Source of the DNA: Rhodobacter sp.
GTDB lineage: Bacteria; Pseudomonadota; Alphaproteobacteria; Rhodobacterales; Rhodobacteraceae
NCBI GenBank assembly: GCA_027484145.1
Contig: JAIXUH010000026.1
Location: 310,001-374,000 of the forward strand
Length of the DNA stretch: 64,000 bases
Reading direction: 5' to 3'
The number at the start of each line of letters is the position of its first letter. The stretch's first letter is position 1. This document shows positions 1 through 7,952 of the stretch, in pieces. The notes beneath the pieces were generated by a model. It did no database searches. It was not told where the DNA came from and saw only the letters and a program-made list of their open reading frames with translations. Made by a program: the position numbers and the translations under genes.

Positions 1-196
1 CGCGCGCAGCAAAGTTGCCCGATCCGAAATCGGTGACATCCCAGCCGATCTGGCGGCGGATCAGAAAGGCCGATTGTTCGGGGTTGGCGGCATGGTGGGC
101 CATGGTCCAGTCTGCCCAACCGGGCAGAGCAAAGCCGTGGCTGTCACACATCGACCGCGCGGCGCGCAGGGCTGCGTTGATCTCGGAGCGGTTCAT
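1..196 (-). CDS. D-lyxose/D-mannose ketol-isomerase family protein (partial, 3' end outside window)
   Basis: Translating from the ATG at 196 gives 65 residues open to the window edge. The start (MNRSEINAALRAAR), a central GFALPGWADWT and GWDVTDFGSGNF resemble the N-terminus of the cupin-fold D-lyxose isomerase family (formerly DUF1498), which interconverts D-lyxose/D-xylulose or D-mannose/D-fructose. The start overlaps the stop of the upstream dehydrogenase by 4 bases (ATGA), so it is the distal visible gene of the leftward sugar operon. The metal-binding His/Glu cluster lies beyond the edge and cannot be checked. The family call comes from remembered N-terminal similarity only. Confidence 0.7.
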   Translation of the reverse strand, partial: MNRSEINAALRAARSMCDSHGFALPGWADWTMAHHAANPEQSAFLIRRQIGWDVTDFGSGNFAAR

Positions 197-1341
197 GCCG
201 CATACTCCACGTTGACGATGCGGTTCTCGCGGCCAGCGGTCAGCGCCGCCGTCAGCACGGCATGGTGTGCCGCCGCTTCGGCGGGCGAGGCGCAGGGAAA
301 GCCCGCTGCCGTGCCGCCTGCCAGTTCGTCCAGATAGGCGGCCCACATCTGCTGAATGGCATCGGTAAAGCCGAATTCGAAGATGCCACCCGTGATGCCC
401 GGGAACAGCGGCGTATAGCCCAGATCCTCGGTCTGCCATGTCTGACTGCCGCCGTTGGTGTAGCGCATGAATTGCCACTGGCGCGGTGATTTGGTGGTGA
501 AAAACGCGCTGCCCTTCATCCCGAGCACGCGGATGGACCACGTGTTCGCCTCACCGGGTGCGATCCGCCATGTCTTAAGCACCAAGGGGAAATCACCCCC
601 CGGCGCAGGCACACGGGCGTTGATGGTGGCGTTGTCCCATGTCTCGCACGGCGACATGCCGCCCCTGCCGTCGGGGCGCTCCGTCACGCGCTTGACCAGC
701 GACGCCTGCACCGATGTGGGCCGCCAGCCAAGCCGCAAGGGCACATGCAGCACATGCATGCCAAGGTCACCCATGCAGCCGTATTCGCCATTCACGGCCT
801 GCATCCGCTTCCAGTTGATCGGCTTGTCGGGGTTGATATCGGAGGAGTGCAGGAAGGCGGCCTCCACCTCCAGCACATCGCCGATGGCGCCCGATTTCAC
901 AAAGTCGATCACCTTTTGCGCGCCGGGATAGAAGGGCATCTCGGATGAGCAGCGCACCAGCAATTCGGGGCGCGCGGCCACGGCAGCCATGATGGCGCGA
1001 TTCTGGGCAAGGTCCATCCCGAACGGCTTTTCGCCGAACAGGTGCTTTCCGGCGTTGAGGATGTCGGGATACATCTGCGCGTGGAGCACATGCGGCACCG
1101 CGCAATAGACTGCATCCACATCGGGGTTGGCCAATAAGGCATGGTAGTCGGTGGTGGTCTGGATCGCGCCCAGATGGCCCGAGAACCAGTCCATCAGCGC
1201 GGTGTTGGTATCACAGACCGCCACGATGCGCGGCTTGGCTTTGGGGTTCACAAGATGCATCCAGCGCGCAGCGGCACTGGCAAACTCGCGCCCCATCAAC
1301 CCGCAGCCGATAATGCCAAAACGGATCTCTTTCATGGTCAT
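193..1341 (-). CDS. Gfo/Idh/MocA family oxidoreductase
   Basis: 382 residues. An N-terminal Rossmann fold has GIIGCGLMG at residues 9-17. GEKPFG at 103-108 carries the family EKP motif, whose Lys is catalytic in inositol and glucose-fructose dehydrogenases. The rest is the alpha/beta substrate domain. The family oxidises hydroxyls of sugars or cyclitols with NAD(P). The start overlaps the upstream aldolase stop (ATGA at 1338-1341), which argues for translational coupling; a second ATG two codons on is possible. It is the first of two Gfo/Idh enzymes in this locus, so two oxidation steps or two substrates are likely. The substrate cannot be read from sequence. Confidence 0.93.
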   Translation of the reverse strand: MTMKEIRFGIIGCGLMGREFASAAARWMHLVNPKAKPRIVAVCDTNTALMDWFSGHLGAIQTTTDYHALLANPDVDAVYCAVPHVLHAQMYPDILNAGKHLFGEKPFGMDLAQNRAIMAAVAARPELLVRCSSEMPFYPGAQKVIDFVKSGAIGDVLEVEAAFLHSSDINPDKPINWKRMQAVNGEYGCMGDLGMHVLHVPLRLGWRPTSVQASLVKRVTERPDGRGGMSPCETWDNATINARVPAPGGDFPLVLKTWRIAPGEANTWSIRVLGMKGSAFFTTKSPRQWQFMRYTNGGSQTWQTEDLGYTPLFPGITGGIFEFGFTDAIQQMWAAYLDELAGGTAAGFPCASPAEAAAHHAVLTAALTAGRENRIVNVEYAA

Positions 1342-2162
1342 GCCAGATGCTTGGCGGCGTCTTCCGCCGTTGCCTTGTCATGCACGATGGCCATCAGCGC
1401 GCGGGTCATGCCGCCGGGATTGGCGTGTTGCACCACGTTGCGGCCATAGACGATGCCGCGCGCGCCCTGCTGCATCAACTGATGCGTGCGCGCCAGAATC
1501 TCGGTATCCGACACGCGGCCCCCGCCGCGCACCAGCACCGGCACGCCCTGGGCGATCTCGATCACGCGGTGGTATTCCGCCACATCGGTGCAGGGGTCGG
1601 CCTTGATGATATCTGCCCCCAGTTCGGCGGCCTGACGGACCAGCGGCAGGATCTTGGAGATGTCGCCATCCACCATATACCCGCCCTTGGCATTGTCCTG
1701 CATGACCAAGGGCTCCACCATCAACGGCATGCCGTAGACTTCGCATTCCCGCTTCAGCGCGTTCACATTGCGGATGCAGTCGCGGTACAGTTCAGGCTGG
1801 TTGGGCAGCAGCAGCAGGTTGACCACCACGCAGGCCGCATCCAGCACCACGCCCTGTTCGACCGGGCGGTCGATCACCTCAGAAAACAGTGCGCGGGGCA
1901 GGGGGGTGCCATAGACATTGGCAATATCGGTCCGCAGCACCAACGCGGGGCGGGTCTTGCCCGGAATCGCCTGGAGAATGGGCGCGGTGCCGGGGGGCAA
2001 CTGAATGGCATCGGGCGCTGCCGCCGCAATGGTGCGGATGGATTTGTGCATATCCTCGATCCCGCCCAGAAAGCTGGGTTCATTGAACATGCCGTGGTCA
2101 ATCGCCACGTCAAAGCAATTGCCCGAAGGCGCGAACAGGCGGTTGAAACGGGCGGCTTTCAT
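1338..2162 (-). CDS. DeoC/LacD-type class I aldolase family protein
   Basis: 274 residues from the ATG at 2162, chosen over an upstream in-frame ATG at 2225 because AGGA precedes it at good distance and homology-like sequence starts here (MKAARFNRLF). AIDHGMF near residue 20 and IIKADPCTD with candidate Schiff-base Lys187 match the LsrF/FBP-aldolase TIM-barrel class (DeoC/LacD superfamily). RGGGR and GARGIVYGRN near the C-terminus fit the phosphate-binding loops. It probably cleaves or transfers on a phosphorylated ketose. It is distinct from the LacD-like gene at 3626-4525, so the locus has two class I aldolases. It has its own candidate promoter and palindrome just upstream. Confidence 0.85.
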   Translation of the reverse strand: MKAARFNRLFAPSGNCFDVAIDHGMFNEPSFLGGIEDMHKSIRTIAAAAPDAIQLPPGTAPILQAIPGKTRPALVLRTDIANVYGTPLPRALFSEVIDRPVEQGVVLDAACVVVNLLLLPNQPELYRDCIRNVNALKRECEVYGMPLMVEPLVMQDNAKGGYMVDGDISKILPLVRQAAELGADIIKADPCTDVAEYHRVIEIAQGVPVLVRGGGRVSDTEILARTHQLMQQGARGIVYGRNVVQHANPGGMTRALMAIVHDKATAEDAAKHLA

Positions 2163-2176
2163 GGCGATCCTGCGAT

Positions 2177-2196
2177 TTGTGGAAACGATTTCACAA
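2177..2196 (-). promoter_or_regulatory. palindromic operator candidate upstream of the DeoC/LacD aldolase
   Basis: The 20-base site TTGTGGAAACGATTTCACAA has arms TTGTG/CACAA plus GAAA/TTTC around a CGA centre, resembling LacI-family operators. It lies 15 bases before the start codon and directly after the -10 of a candidate promoter. No LacI gene is in the window, so the cognate protein is unknown. Confidence 0.45.
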
Positions 2197-2225
2197 TGGG
2201 TAAAATGCGCGCCCTGACGTGTCAA
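2197..2225 (-). promoter_or_regulatory. candidate sigma-70 promoter for the aldolase-dehydrogenase-isomerase genes
   Basis: On the minus strand a perfect -35 TTGACA (2225-2220) is followed 17 bases later by a weak -10 TACCCA (2202-2197). It sits in the 79-base gap after the ROK gene and would give the distal genes separate control by the adjacent palindrome. Confidence 0.4.
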
Positions 2226-2241
2226 TCATCATAAGGCCCGG

Positions 2242-3621
2242 TTACAGCGACAGCAGCCACGCCACCACTGCAGGCAGGTCAGTGGCCTGTGTCGTGTCCA
2301 CATCAAACCGCGGTGCAAGGCCCGTGGGCGCCGCGCGTTTGGCCAGTTCAATCAACTCGGGCACGTAATCTGCACCGGGGTGACCGGCGGGGCGCTGCCC
2401 CAGTCGCGCGGCATAGCGTGCGCCCACGGTTTCGGGCGGGGCGTGGCACCAGACCTCAGCCAGATCGGTGACGCCCGCGCGCGCCAAACCTTCCTCCAAC
2501 ACCTCGCGCGGCTGAAAGCCGAACCATGCATCGATCAGAAAGGTCGTGCCCGCAGGGGCATCGGCGATCAGATCAAAGATCGCGGCATAACTCGCGCGGC
2601 CCAGCGTGCGGTTGAACAGCCTGTCACCCGGCGGCAGGATCACCAGAAACGGGTTCTTGATGGTGTCCAGCGTCAGGATGGGCCAACCCGTCGCATCCGA
2701 CAGCGCCCGCGCCACGCCGGATTTGCCGCTTGCCGGAACGCCGTTGACCAGCACGGCGCGCTTGCGCGGGCGGGCGCGCGAGGCAGCCGTTGCCGCCCCG
2801 ATGACCCCCGCGTCATCGCCCAAAAGCGCCCCGAGGACGGGCGCATCAAACCAAGACCTGCGCGCCGGCACCGTGCCAAGTGCCGCCACGGCCGCCGCCC
2901 CGGCGCCTCCGCCGATCACCACGCAATCGGGGTTGCAGGTGGCAATCAGCGTGTCAATCGCTGCCCGCAATGGCGCGGCCCAAGCGTGGATGACCGCGCG
3001 CGCCACGGAATCGGACCGCACCAGCAGGTCTTCGGCCCGCGTATCCGCCGCAAGGCCCGCTTCGGCCAGATGCACGCCAAAGGCCGTGCCGGAACTGGTG
3101 GTTTCCACGCAGCCCAGTTTGCCGCAGACACAAGGCCGCCCCTGCGGGTTGATGCACAGATGGCCCAACTGCCCGGCCGATCCGCGCCCGCGCAGCACGC
3201 GGCCTTGTTCCAGAACAGCGCCGCCGATTCCGGTGCCGATGGTCAGCATCACCACATTGGCCTGCCCGCGCGCTGCACCAAAGGCGGCTTCCCCCAGCAG
3301 CGCCATGGTGGCGTCATTTTCGATCACCACGGAAAGGCCCGTTGCGGCCTCGACCTCGGCCGCGAAGTCAAAGCCTGACAGGTCCACATACCCGCCCGAC
3401 AGCACGCGGCGGGTCTCGGCCTGCACTTGCCCCGGCACGCCGATGCCCAATCCCACGGCATCATCGTGGCGCACTTCGGCCACCAGCGCCAGACAGCGCG
3501 CCAGAACCGCGGCTGGGTCGGGAGAACTTGGTGCGGTCGCCCGCGCCTCGATCACCCCATCGCGCACACGTGCTGCGCGCAGGCGCGTGCCGCCGATGTC
3601 GATGCCGATGGCGCAGGCCAC
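2242..3621 (-). CDS. ROK-family sugar kinase fused to a C-terminal P-loop kinase-like domain
   Basis: 459 residues. Residues 1-280 are a ROK domain: DIGGT at 8-12 (ATP phosphate loop), catalytic Asp in ENDAT near 103, and the ROK zinc motif spanning GHLCINPQG to CGKLGCVE (about 153-173). ROK kinases are usually near 300 residues. From about 287 a second domain starts with RAVLVNGVPASGKSG, a Walker A at 294-301, resembling small AAA_33/phosphotransferase-type P-loop kinases. The start is GTG at 3621, five bases after the upstream stop, with AAAGG at good distance. Inference: a sugar kinase with a second nucleotide-dependent activity or a regulatory domain. It is a single uninterrupted frame. 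Confidence 0.88.
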   Translation of the reverse strand: MACAIGIDIGGTRLRAARVRDGVIEARATAPSSPDPAAVLARCLALVAEVRHDDAVGLGIGVPGQVQAETRRVLSGGYVDLSGFDFAAEVEAATGLSVVIENDATMALLGEAAFGAARGQANVVMLTIGTGIGGAVLEQGRVLRGRGSAGQLGHLCINPQGRPCVCGKLGCVETTSSGTAFGVHLAEAGLAADTRAEDLLVRSDSVARAVIHAWAAPLRAAIDTLIATCNPDCVVIGGGAGAAAVAALGTVPARRSWFDAPVLGALLGDDAGVIGAATAASRARPRKRAVLVNGVPASGKSGVARALSDATGWPILTLDTIKNPFLVILPPGDRLFNRTLGRASYAAIFDLIADAPAGTTFLIDAWFGFQPREVLEEGLARAGVTDLAEVWCHAPPETVGARYAARLGQRPAGHPGADYVPELIELAKRAAPTGLAPRFDVDTTQATDLPAVVAWLLSL

Positions 3622-3625
3622 GCGA

Positions 3626-4525
3626 TTAACCTTTGAAATGCTTGGCGATCACAGCCTGAATTTCCCGCAGGCGCGGCACGGCAATGGTTTCAAGCCGCTC
3701 TTTGGTGACCGCCCGGTCGAGCGAGATGCAGTCTTTCCACAGCGACCGCCCGGCGATTACGCCCGATGCGCCATTGGCCATCGAGGTTTCGACCTGCCCA
3801 AGAAAGGTGGCATGATCCACACCCGCCGACAGCACGGCCCACGGCACATCACCACACATCGCGGTGATGTTAGCGCAGGCCTGCGGGGTGCCGGGATACG
3901 GGATCTTCAGCACCTTTGACCCCACATCAAGGCACAGTTTCGACCCGCCCTCGATCAGTTCGGGAATCTTGGCAGCATAGGCTTCGGGCGACTCACCCGG
4001 CAGGGCATAGGTCAGGAATTCGACGACCAGCAGCAGGTCTTCCGCCGCGAAATCGGCGATGACGGCCTCTAGGGTGGCCATGTTCGCCGTATTGGCGGCG
4101 GGGGTGTCCGAGCGCAGATAGATCATGATCTTGGCGCCTGTTCCGCCCAGTTCGCGCACCCGGCGGGCCGTGATCCCCGCGACCATGTTCGAAATGCGAA
4201 AGCCTTCGGGTGTTGTGTCGAACCCCGAGGCATCCAGCCCGATCAACAGGCCCGTCGTGCGGTGCAAAACACCCGTATCGACCAGTCCGGGCACGGCGCA
4301 CAGGGGGTCCACCAGCACGCAACCCGCGTGCCGCGCCAGATAGGCGGTGATGTCCATCTTGGTCAGGCCCAGCACATCATTGCCGATTTTTGCTTGTTCT
4401 TCCGGGGTCTTGGCCAGAATGGTCCGCATGCCGCCGCGCTGGTCGCAGGCGATGACCATCATCGCGCCATCGTCGCCACAAATCTGGGCATAGCCGCGGC
4501 GTTCGGCGGTGGTCATGGCTGCCAT
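3626..4525 (-). CDS. tagatose-1,6-bisphosphate / sulfofructosephosphate aldolase-like protein (LacD/YihT family)
   Basis: 299 residues. MMVIACDQRGGMR near the N-terminus, KIMIYLRSD near 132-140, VLKIPYPG with candidate Schiff-base Lys207, and PWAVLSAGVD followed by GASGVIAGRSLWKD match the LacD/YihT class I aldolase family that splits ketose-1,6-bisphosphates or 6-deoxy-6-sulfofructose-1-phosphate. The start at 4525 has GGAGA seven bases upstream. It is the first gene of the leftward operon, divergent from the SorC regulator. No other sulfoquinovose gene is present, so a tagatose- or ketose-phosphate substrate is more likely than a sulfosugar, but this is inference. Confidence 0.85.
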   Translation of the reverse strand: MAAMTTAERRGYAQICGDDGAMMVIACDQRGGMRTILAKTPEEQAKIGNDVLGLTKMDITAYLARHAGCVLVDPLCAVPGLVDTGVLHRTTGLLIGLDASGFDTTPEGFRISNMVAGITARRVRELGGTGAKIMIYLRSDTPAANTANMATLEAVIADFAAEDLLLVVEFLTYALPGESPEAYAAKIPELIEGGSKLCLDVGSKVLKIPYPGTPQACANITAMCGDVPWAVLSAGVDHATFLGQVETSMANGASGVIAGRSLWKDCISLDRAVTKERLETIAVPRLREIQAVIAKHFKG

Positions 4526-4631
4526 CGAAAGTCTCCAACTTTTTTGGGCGGATCAGGCCGAAGGGCTTTGTTGCCAGTTGCCTGAAAGCGGTTATTGCGG
4601 GATAAGCGTCCTAACACCGTGTGTGTAACAC

Positions 4632-4648
4632 CTTGCAGAAAGGAATTG
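4632..4648 (+). promoter_or_regulatory. candidate SorC operator, copy 1
   Basis: CTTGCAGAAAGGAATTG lies in the 181-base divergent region between the LacD-like aldolase and the SorC gene. It matches 13 of 17 positions of the site at 5640-5656 before the transporter gene. TTGCA and TGCAA also form an inverted pair here. Assignment to SorC is inference from position. Confidence 0.35.
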
Positions 4649-4706
4649 CAACCTGTCAATCTCGAGTGCATCCGGCGGCGGGGCCTTTATCGGTGAAAAC
4701 CGCGCT

Positions 4707-5615
4707 ATGTTGCATACCGTTGCCAAGCTTCACTACGAAGGCGACCTCAGTCAGGTGCAGATCGCCAAGCAGTTGGGGCTTTCAACGGCCACGATCTCGC
4801 GCTTGCTGCAACGCGCGCGGGCCGAAGGGATCGTGCGGATCGAGGTGCGCGACATCTTTGCGCCCGATGAACTGGGTGCCCATCTGGCGCGGCTTCTGGG
4901 ACTGGAGCATGTTGTTGTGGTGGACGCGCCGCCCAGCGGTGTGCTGTCGGCCTTGGCTGTGCCCCTGTCGCGGATGCTGGTGGCGGCAGACCTGCGCGCA
5001 GGATCGGTGTTGATGATTGGCTGGGGGCGAACCGTCTCGGCGGTGATCGAGGGCGGGTTGCCGCGCGTGCCGGGCATGCATGTGGTGCCGTCGACCGGGG
5101 GGATGCAGCAGCACGCCCAGCATTTCCAAAGCAACGAGTTCTCGCGCCGCGCCGCCGAGGTGACGGGCGGCATTCCGCATTTCATTCATGCCCCCTATCT
5201 TCCGGCGGCCGAGGCGCTGGATTTCTTTCTGGCCGACACATCGGTGCAAGAATCGGTGGCGCTGTGGGGGCGGTTGGATGCAGCGGTGGTCGGCATCGGG
5301 CAACCTTACGGCCTTGAACGGACGGATACCGGCGGCCCGGTGCGGCCGGACCCAGACCTTGCCGATGCGGCGGGTGATGTGGTGCGCCACTATTTTGATG
5401 CCGACGGGCGGATCATCAACTGGCAGGGCGAGGGCAACATGATTGCCGTCTCGGCCGCGCAGTTGCGGGCTACAAAACTGGTGATCGGCCTTGCCGTGGG
5501 TGACACCAAGGTGCCCTCGATCATCGGGGCGGCGCGCGCCGGTCTGGTCAAGACCCTTATCACCGACACGCGGACGGCCGAGGCTGTGCTGGACGCGTTG
5601 GCCGCCAAGACGTGA
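4707..5615 (+). CDS. SorC/DeoR-family sugar-responsive transcriptional regulator
   Basis: 302 residues. An N-terminal helix-turn-helix (about 14-40: DLSQVQIAKQLGLSTATISR, followed by LLQRARAEGI) precedes a C-terminal phosphosugar-binding domain with the SorC-type stretches SVLMIGWGRTV, DAAVVGIG and RATKLVIGLAVGDTK. SorC proteins bind phosphorylated sugars and control sugar operons. It lies between the divergent aldolase/kinase arm and the ABC transporter arm and most likely controls both. The ATG at 4707 lacks a clear ribosome site and family members often start about ten residues earlier; the frame is open upstream to 4629 without a conventional start, so the N-terminus is uncertain. Confidence 0.9.
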   Translation: MLHTVAKLHYEGDLSQVQIAKQLGLSTATISRLLQRARAEGIVRIEVRDIFAPDELGAHLARLLGLEHVVVVDAPPSGVLSALAVPLSRMLVAADLRAGSVLMIGWGRTVSAVIEGGLPRVPGMHVVPSTGGMQQHAQHFQSNEFSRRAAEVTGGIPHFIHAPYLPAAEALDFFLADTSVQESVALWGRLDAAVVGIGQPYGLERTDTGGPVRPDPDLADAAGDVVRHYFDADGRIINWQGEGNMIAVSAAQLRATKLVIGLAVGDTKVPSIIGAARAGLVKTLITDTRTAEAVLDALAAKT

Positions 5616-5639
5616 CCTGCTGTCAAGCGCAAGAAAATA

Positions 5640-5656
5640 CTTGCAGCAAAAAATTT
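5640..5656 (+). promoter_or_regulatory. candidate SorC operator, copy 2
   Basis: CTTGCAGCAAAAAATTT matches 13 of 17 positions of the site at 4632-4648. It sits immediately upstream of the -35 element of the transporter promoter. Confidence 0.35.
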
Positions 5657-5659
5657 CTC

Positions 5660-5688
5660 TTGACGCGGGGTCAGCCGCGACGTGTTAT
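5660..5688 (+). promoter_or_regulatory. candidate sigma-70 promoter of the sugar ABC transporter operon
   Basis: A -35 TTGACG at 5660-5665 and a -10 TGTTAT at 5683-5688 are separated by 17 bases, in the 165-base gap before the substrate-binding protein gene. Confidence 0.45.
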
Positions 5689-5703
5689 CAGTCGCACTGG
5701 GAA

Positions 5704-5718
5704 CACTCGCAACGAGTG
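5704..5718 (+). promoter_or_regulatory. palindromic site downstream of the transporter promoter
   Basis: CACTCG-CAA-CGAGTG is a perfect 6-base inverted repeat with a 3-base spacer, about 10 bases past the likely transcription start. It could be an operator or an RNA hairpin in the leader. Confidence 0.35.
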
Positions 5719-5780
5719 ACCAAGCGACCCGTGCCGCTGCGAAGAATGGTGGTCATCGGGCATTCAGGGAGGAATGAGGA

Positions 5781-6764
5781 ATGAAACGTCGTAGTTTTCT
5801 GGGCGCTGCTTCGGCATTGGCCATTGGCCTTTCCGTCGCGACCACAGCCTTTGCACAAGACGATAAGATCACCATCGCACTGGTGCCGGGTCTGACCACG
5901 GACGCGTTCTACATCACCATGCAAAAGGGCGCGCAGGCCGCTGCCGACGCGCTTGGCGTGGAACTGGTGTTCCAAGGCGCACCTGACTTCAACCCCGTCA
6001 CGCAGGTTCCGGTGCTGGATGCCGTGATCGCCCGCGCGCCGGATGCGATCCTGATCGCGCCCACCGACACCACCCAGCTGATCGAGCCGCTGCGCAAGGC
6101 GCATGATGCCGGCATCGCGGTCATCACCGTCGATACCTTCATCGGCACCGGCATCTACCAGACCGGCGCAGGGGATGCCGACTTCCCGCTGGCCTATATC
6201 GCATCGGACAACATTCTGGGCGGACGCATGGCCGCACGTGCATTGGCCAATGCCATCGGCGGCGAAGGCAAGGTGTTCGTGTCGAACGTGAAGCCGGGCA
6301 TTTCCACGACCGACCAGCGTGAAGCGGGCTTCAAGGCTGAAATGGCCGAGAACTTCCCGAACGTCACCGTTCTGGAAACCCAGTTCAACGAAAACGATGC
6401 CAACAAGGCCGCTTCACAGCTTCAGGGCGTGTTCGCACGCGACGCAGACCTGAAGGGCGTGTTCGGCGCGAACCTGTTCTCGGCACTTGGTGCCGGCACC
6501 GGCGTCCAGCAGGCAGGCCAGACCGGCAACATCAAGGTTGTTGCATTCGATGCCCCCGGCTCGATCGTAGACAACATCAAGACGGGTCTGGTTGACGTGG
6601 CCATCGCCCAGCATCCGGCTGAAATCGGTTATTACGGCGTTGTCTCGGCCTATGCCCACCTGACCGGCAACTCGATCCCGGTGTCCATCGGCACGGGCTT
6701 TACCATCATGGACAAGTCCAACATCGATAACCCGGACGTCGCCAAGTACATCTATTCCGAGTGA
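5781..6764 (+). CDS. sugar ABC transporter substrate-binding protein (CUT2, RbsB/FrcB-like)
   Basis: 327 residues with a Sec signal peptide (MKRRSFLGAASALAIGLS... AFAQ, cut about residue 26), a periplasmic binding protein family 4 core, and sequences such as VVAFDAPGSIVDNIKTGLVDVAIAQHP typical of ribose/fructose/allose receptors. It acts in the periplasm and delivers a sugar to the permease at 6901. A purine-rich GGGAGGAATGAGGA ribosome site precedes the ATG. It is the first gene of the rightward operon and probably the most highly expressed. Confidence 0.93.
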   Translation: MKRRSFLGAASALAIGLSVATTAFAQDDKITIALVPGLTTDAFYITMQKGAQAAADALGVELVFQGAPDFNPVTQVPVLDAVIARAPDAILIAPTDTTQLIEPLRKAHDAGIAVITVDTFIGTGIYQTGAGDADFPLAYIASDNILGGRMAARALANAIGGEGKVFVSNVKPGISTTDQREAGFKAEMAENFPNVTVLETQFNENDANKAASQLQGVFARDADLKGVFGANLFSALGAGTGVQQAGQTGNIKVVAFDAPGSIVDNIKTGLVDVAIAQHPAEIGYYGVVSAYAHLTGNSIPVSIGTGFTIMDKSNIDNPDVAKYIYSE

Positions 6765-6900
6765 TCGGCACAAGGGCGGTGCAATGACCTTGCGCCACCA
6801 GTAAGGCAACGTGAGTGGCGGCCCCGTTTGTGGGCCGCCGCCATTTGCACGGGCAAGGCAGCGCCGCTGTCTGTGACCCAAAGGATAGGACCAGCCCCCA

Positions 6901-7952
6901 TGACATCGCCTCCCTCGCCCGCGCCGCATGTGGCCCCGCAGGCTGACCATGCCGACAAGGCCCGCACAACGCTGCAGCGGATCGCCGATCTGCGCGCGTG
7001 GCTGTTTCTGGCGTTTCTGATCCTTGGGTTCGAGATCTGGTCGCGTGTCAGCTTTGGCGGCACGTTCATGTTCAATACTTTCAACATCCAGTCGATTGCC
7101 GTCTTTGCGGTGGCCCCCCTGCTGCTGGCGACGGGCCAGACCTTCGTGATCATTTCCGGCGGGATCGACCTGTCGATGGGCTTTATCATGGGGCTGTCGG
7201 CGGTGGTTGCGGCCCATGTCATCAACTGGGCCACGCCCGGCATGGGCTTTGGCATGGCGGTGCTGTTCGGTGGTCTGGTCGCGGTGATTATCGCAGCCAT
7301 ACCGGGCCTTGTGAACGGCCTGCTGGTGGCGATCCTTAAGGTGCCACCCTTTATCGGCACGCTGGGCATGTTCGGCGTGGCGCGCGGCGTGGCCTTTCTG
7401 TTGGCAGGTGGCACGACGGTCCCCGTCAAGAACGAGGTCTTTGCGGCCTTGGGCAACGGCAAGTTCTATGGCGTGCCCTACGTCGTGATCGTGGCGGCGA
7501 TCTTCGTGCTGATCATGCACTATATTCTAAGCCAGACGCGGTTCGGTCAGCACAACTATGCCATCGGGGCCAATGCGCAGGCGGCGCGTCGGGCCGGGAT
7601 CAACATCAAATGGCACCTGCTGCGGCTTTACATCCTGTCGGGCATTTGTGCCGGGCTTGCGGGCGTGCTTTATGCCGCGCGATTCAGTGCGGGGGCCGCA
7701 CAGGCGGGCGAACCCCTGCTCCTTGACTCGGTCGCCGCCGTGGTGATCGGCGGGGCAAGCCTGTTTGGCGGGTCGGGCACCATTCTGGGCACGGTCGCCG
7801 GGGCCTTTGTGATTGCCGTCATCCAGTACGGCCTTGTGTTCATCAACGTGGCCCCGTTCTGGCAATTCATCAGCGTGGGTGTCGTCATCATCATCTCGGT
7901 CCTGATCGATCAGGCGCAACGTCGCTTCTCGGGGGGGCGTCAAAGTGAATGA
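6901..7952 (+). CDS. sugar ABC transporter permease (CUT2, RbsC/FrcC-like)
   Basis: 350 residues from ATG 6901; an in-frame upstream start at 6828 was rejected because the added residues do not look like this family. It is hydrophobic throughout with about eight to ten membrane spans. GQTFVIISGGIDLSMGFIMGL is the signature of the ribose-type (BPD_transp_2) permease family, and VVIGGASLFGGSGTILGTVAG is the second family block. Its end overlaps the ATPase start by 8 bases. Confidence 0.93.

Noticed and set aside
3626-4525. Sulfoquinovose (sulfo-EMP) pathway suggested by YihT-like aldolase
   Set aside because: No sulfoquinovosidase, YihS-type isomerase, sulfolactaldehyde reductase or sulfonate exporter is present; a LacD-like role is simpler.
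6414-7520. 368-residue minus-strand open frame opposite the sugar permease
   Set aside because: His/Asp/Arg-rich antisense shadow of a membrane protein gene.
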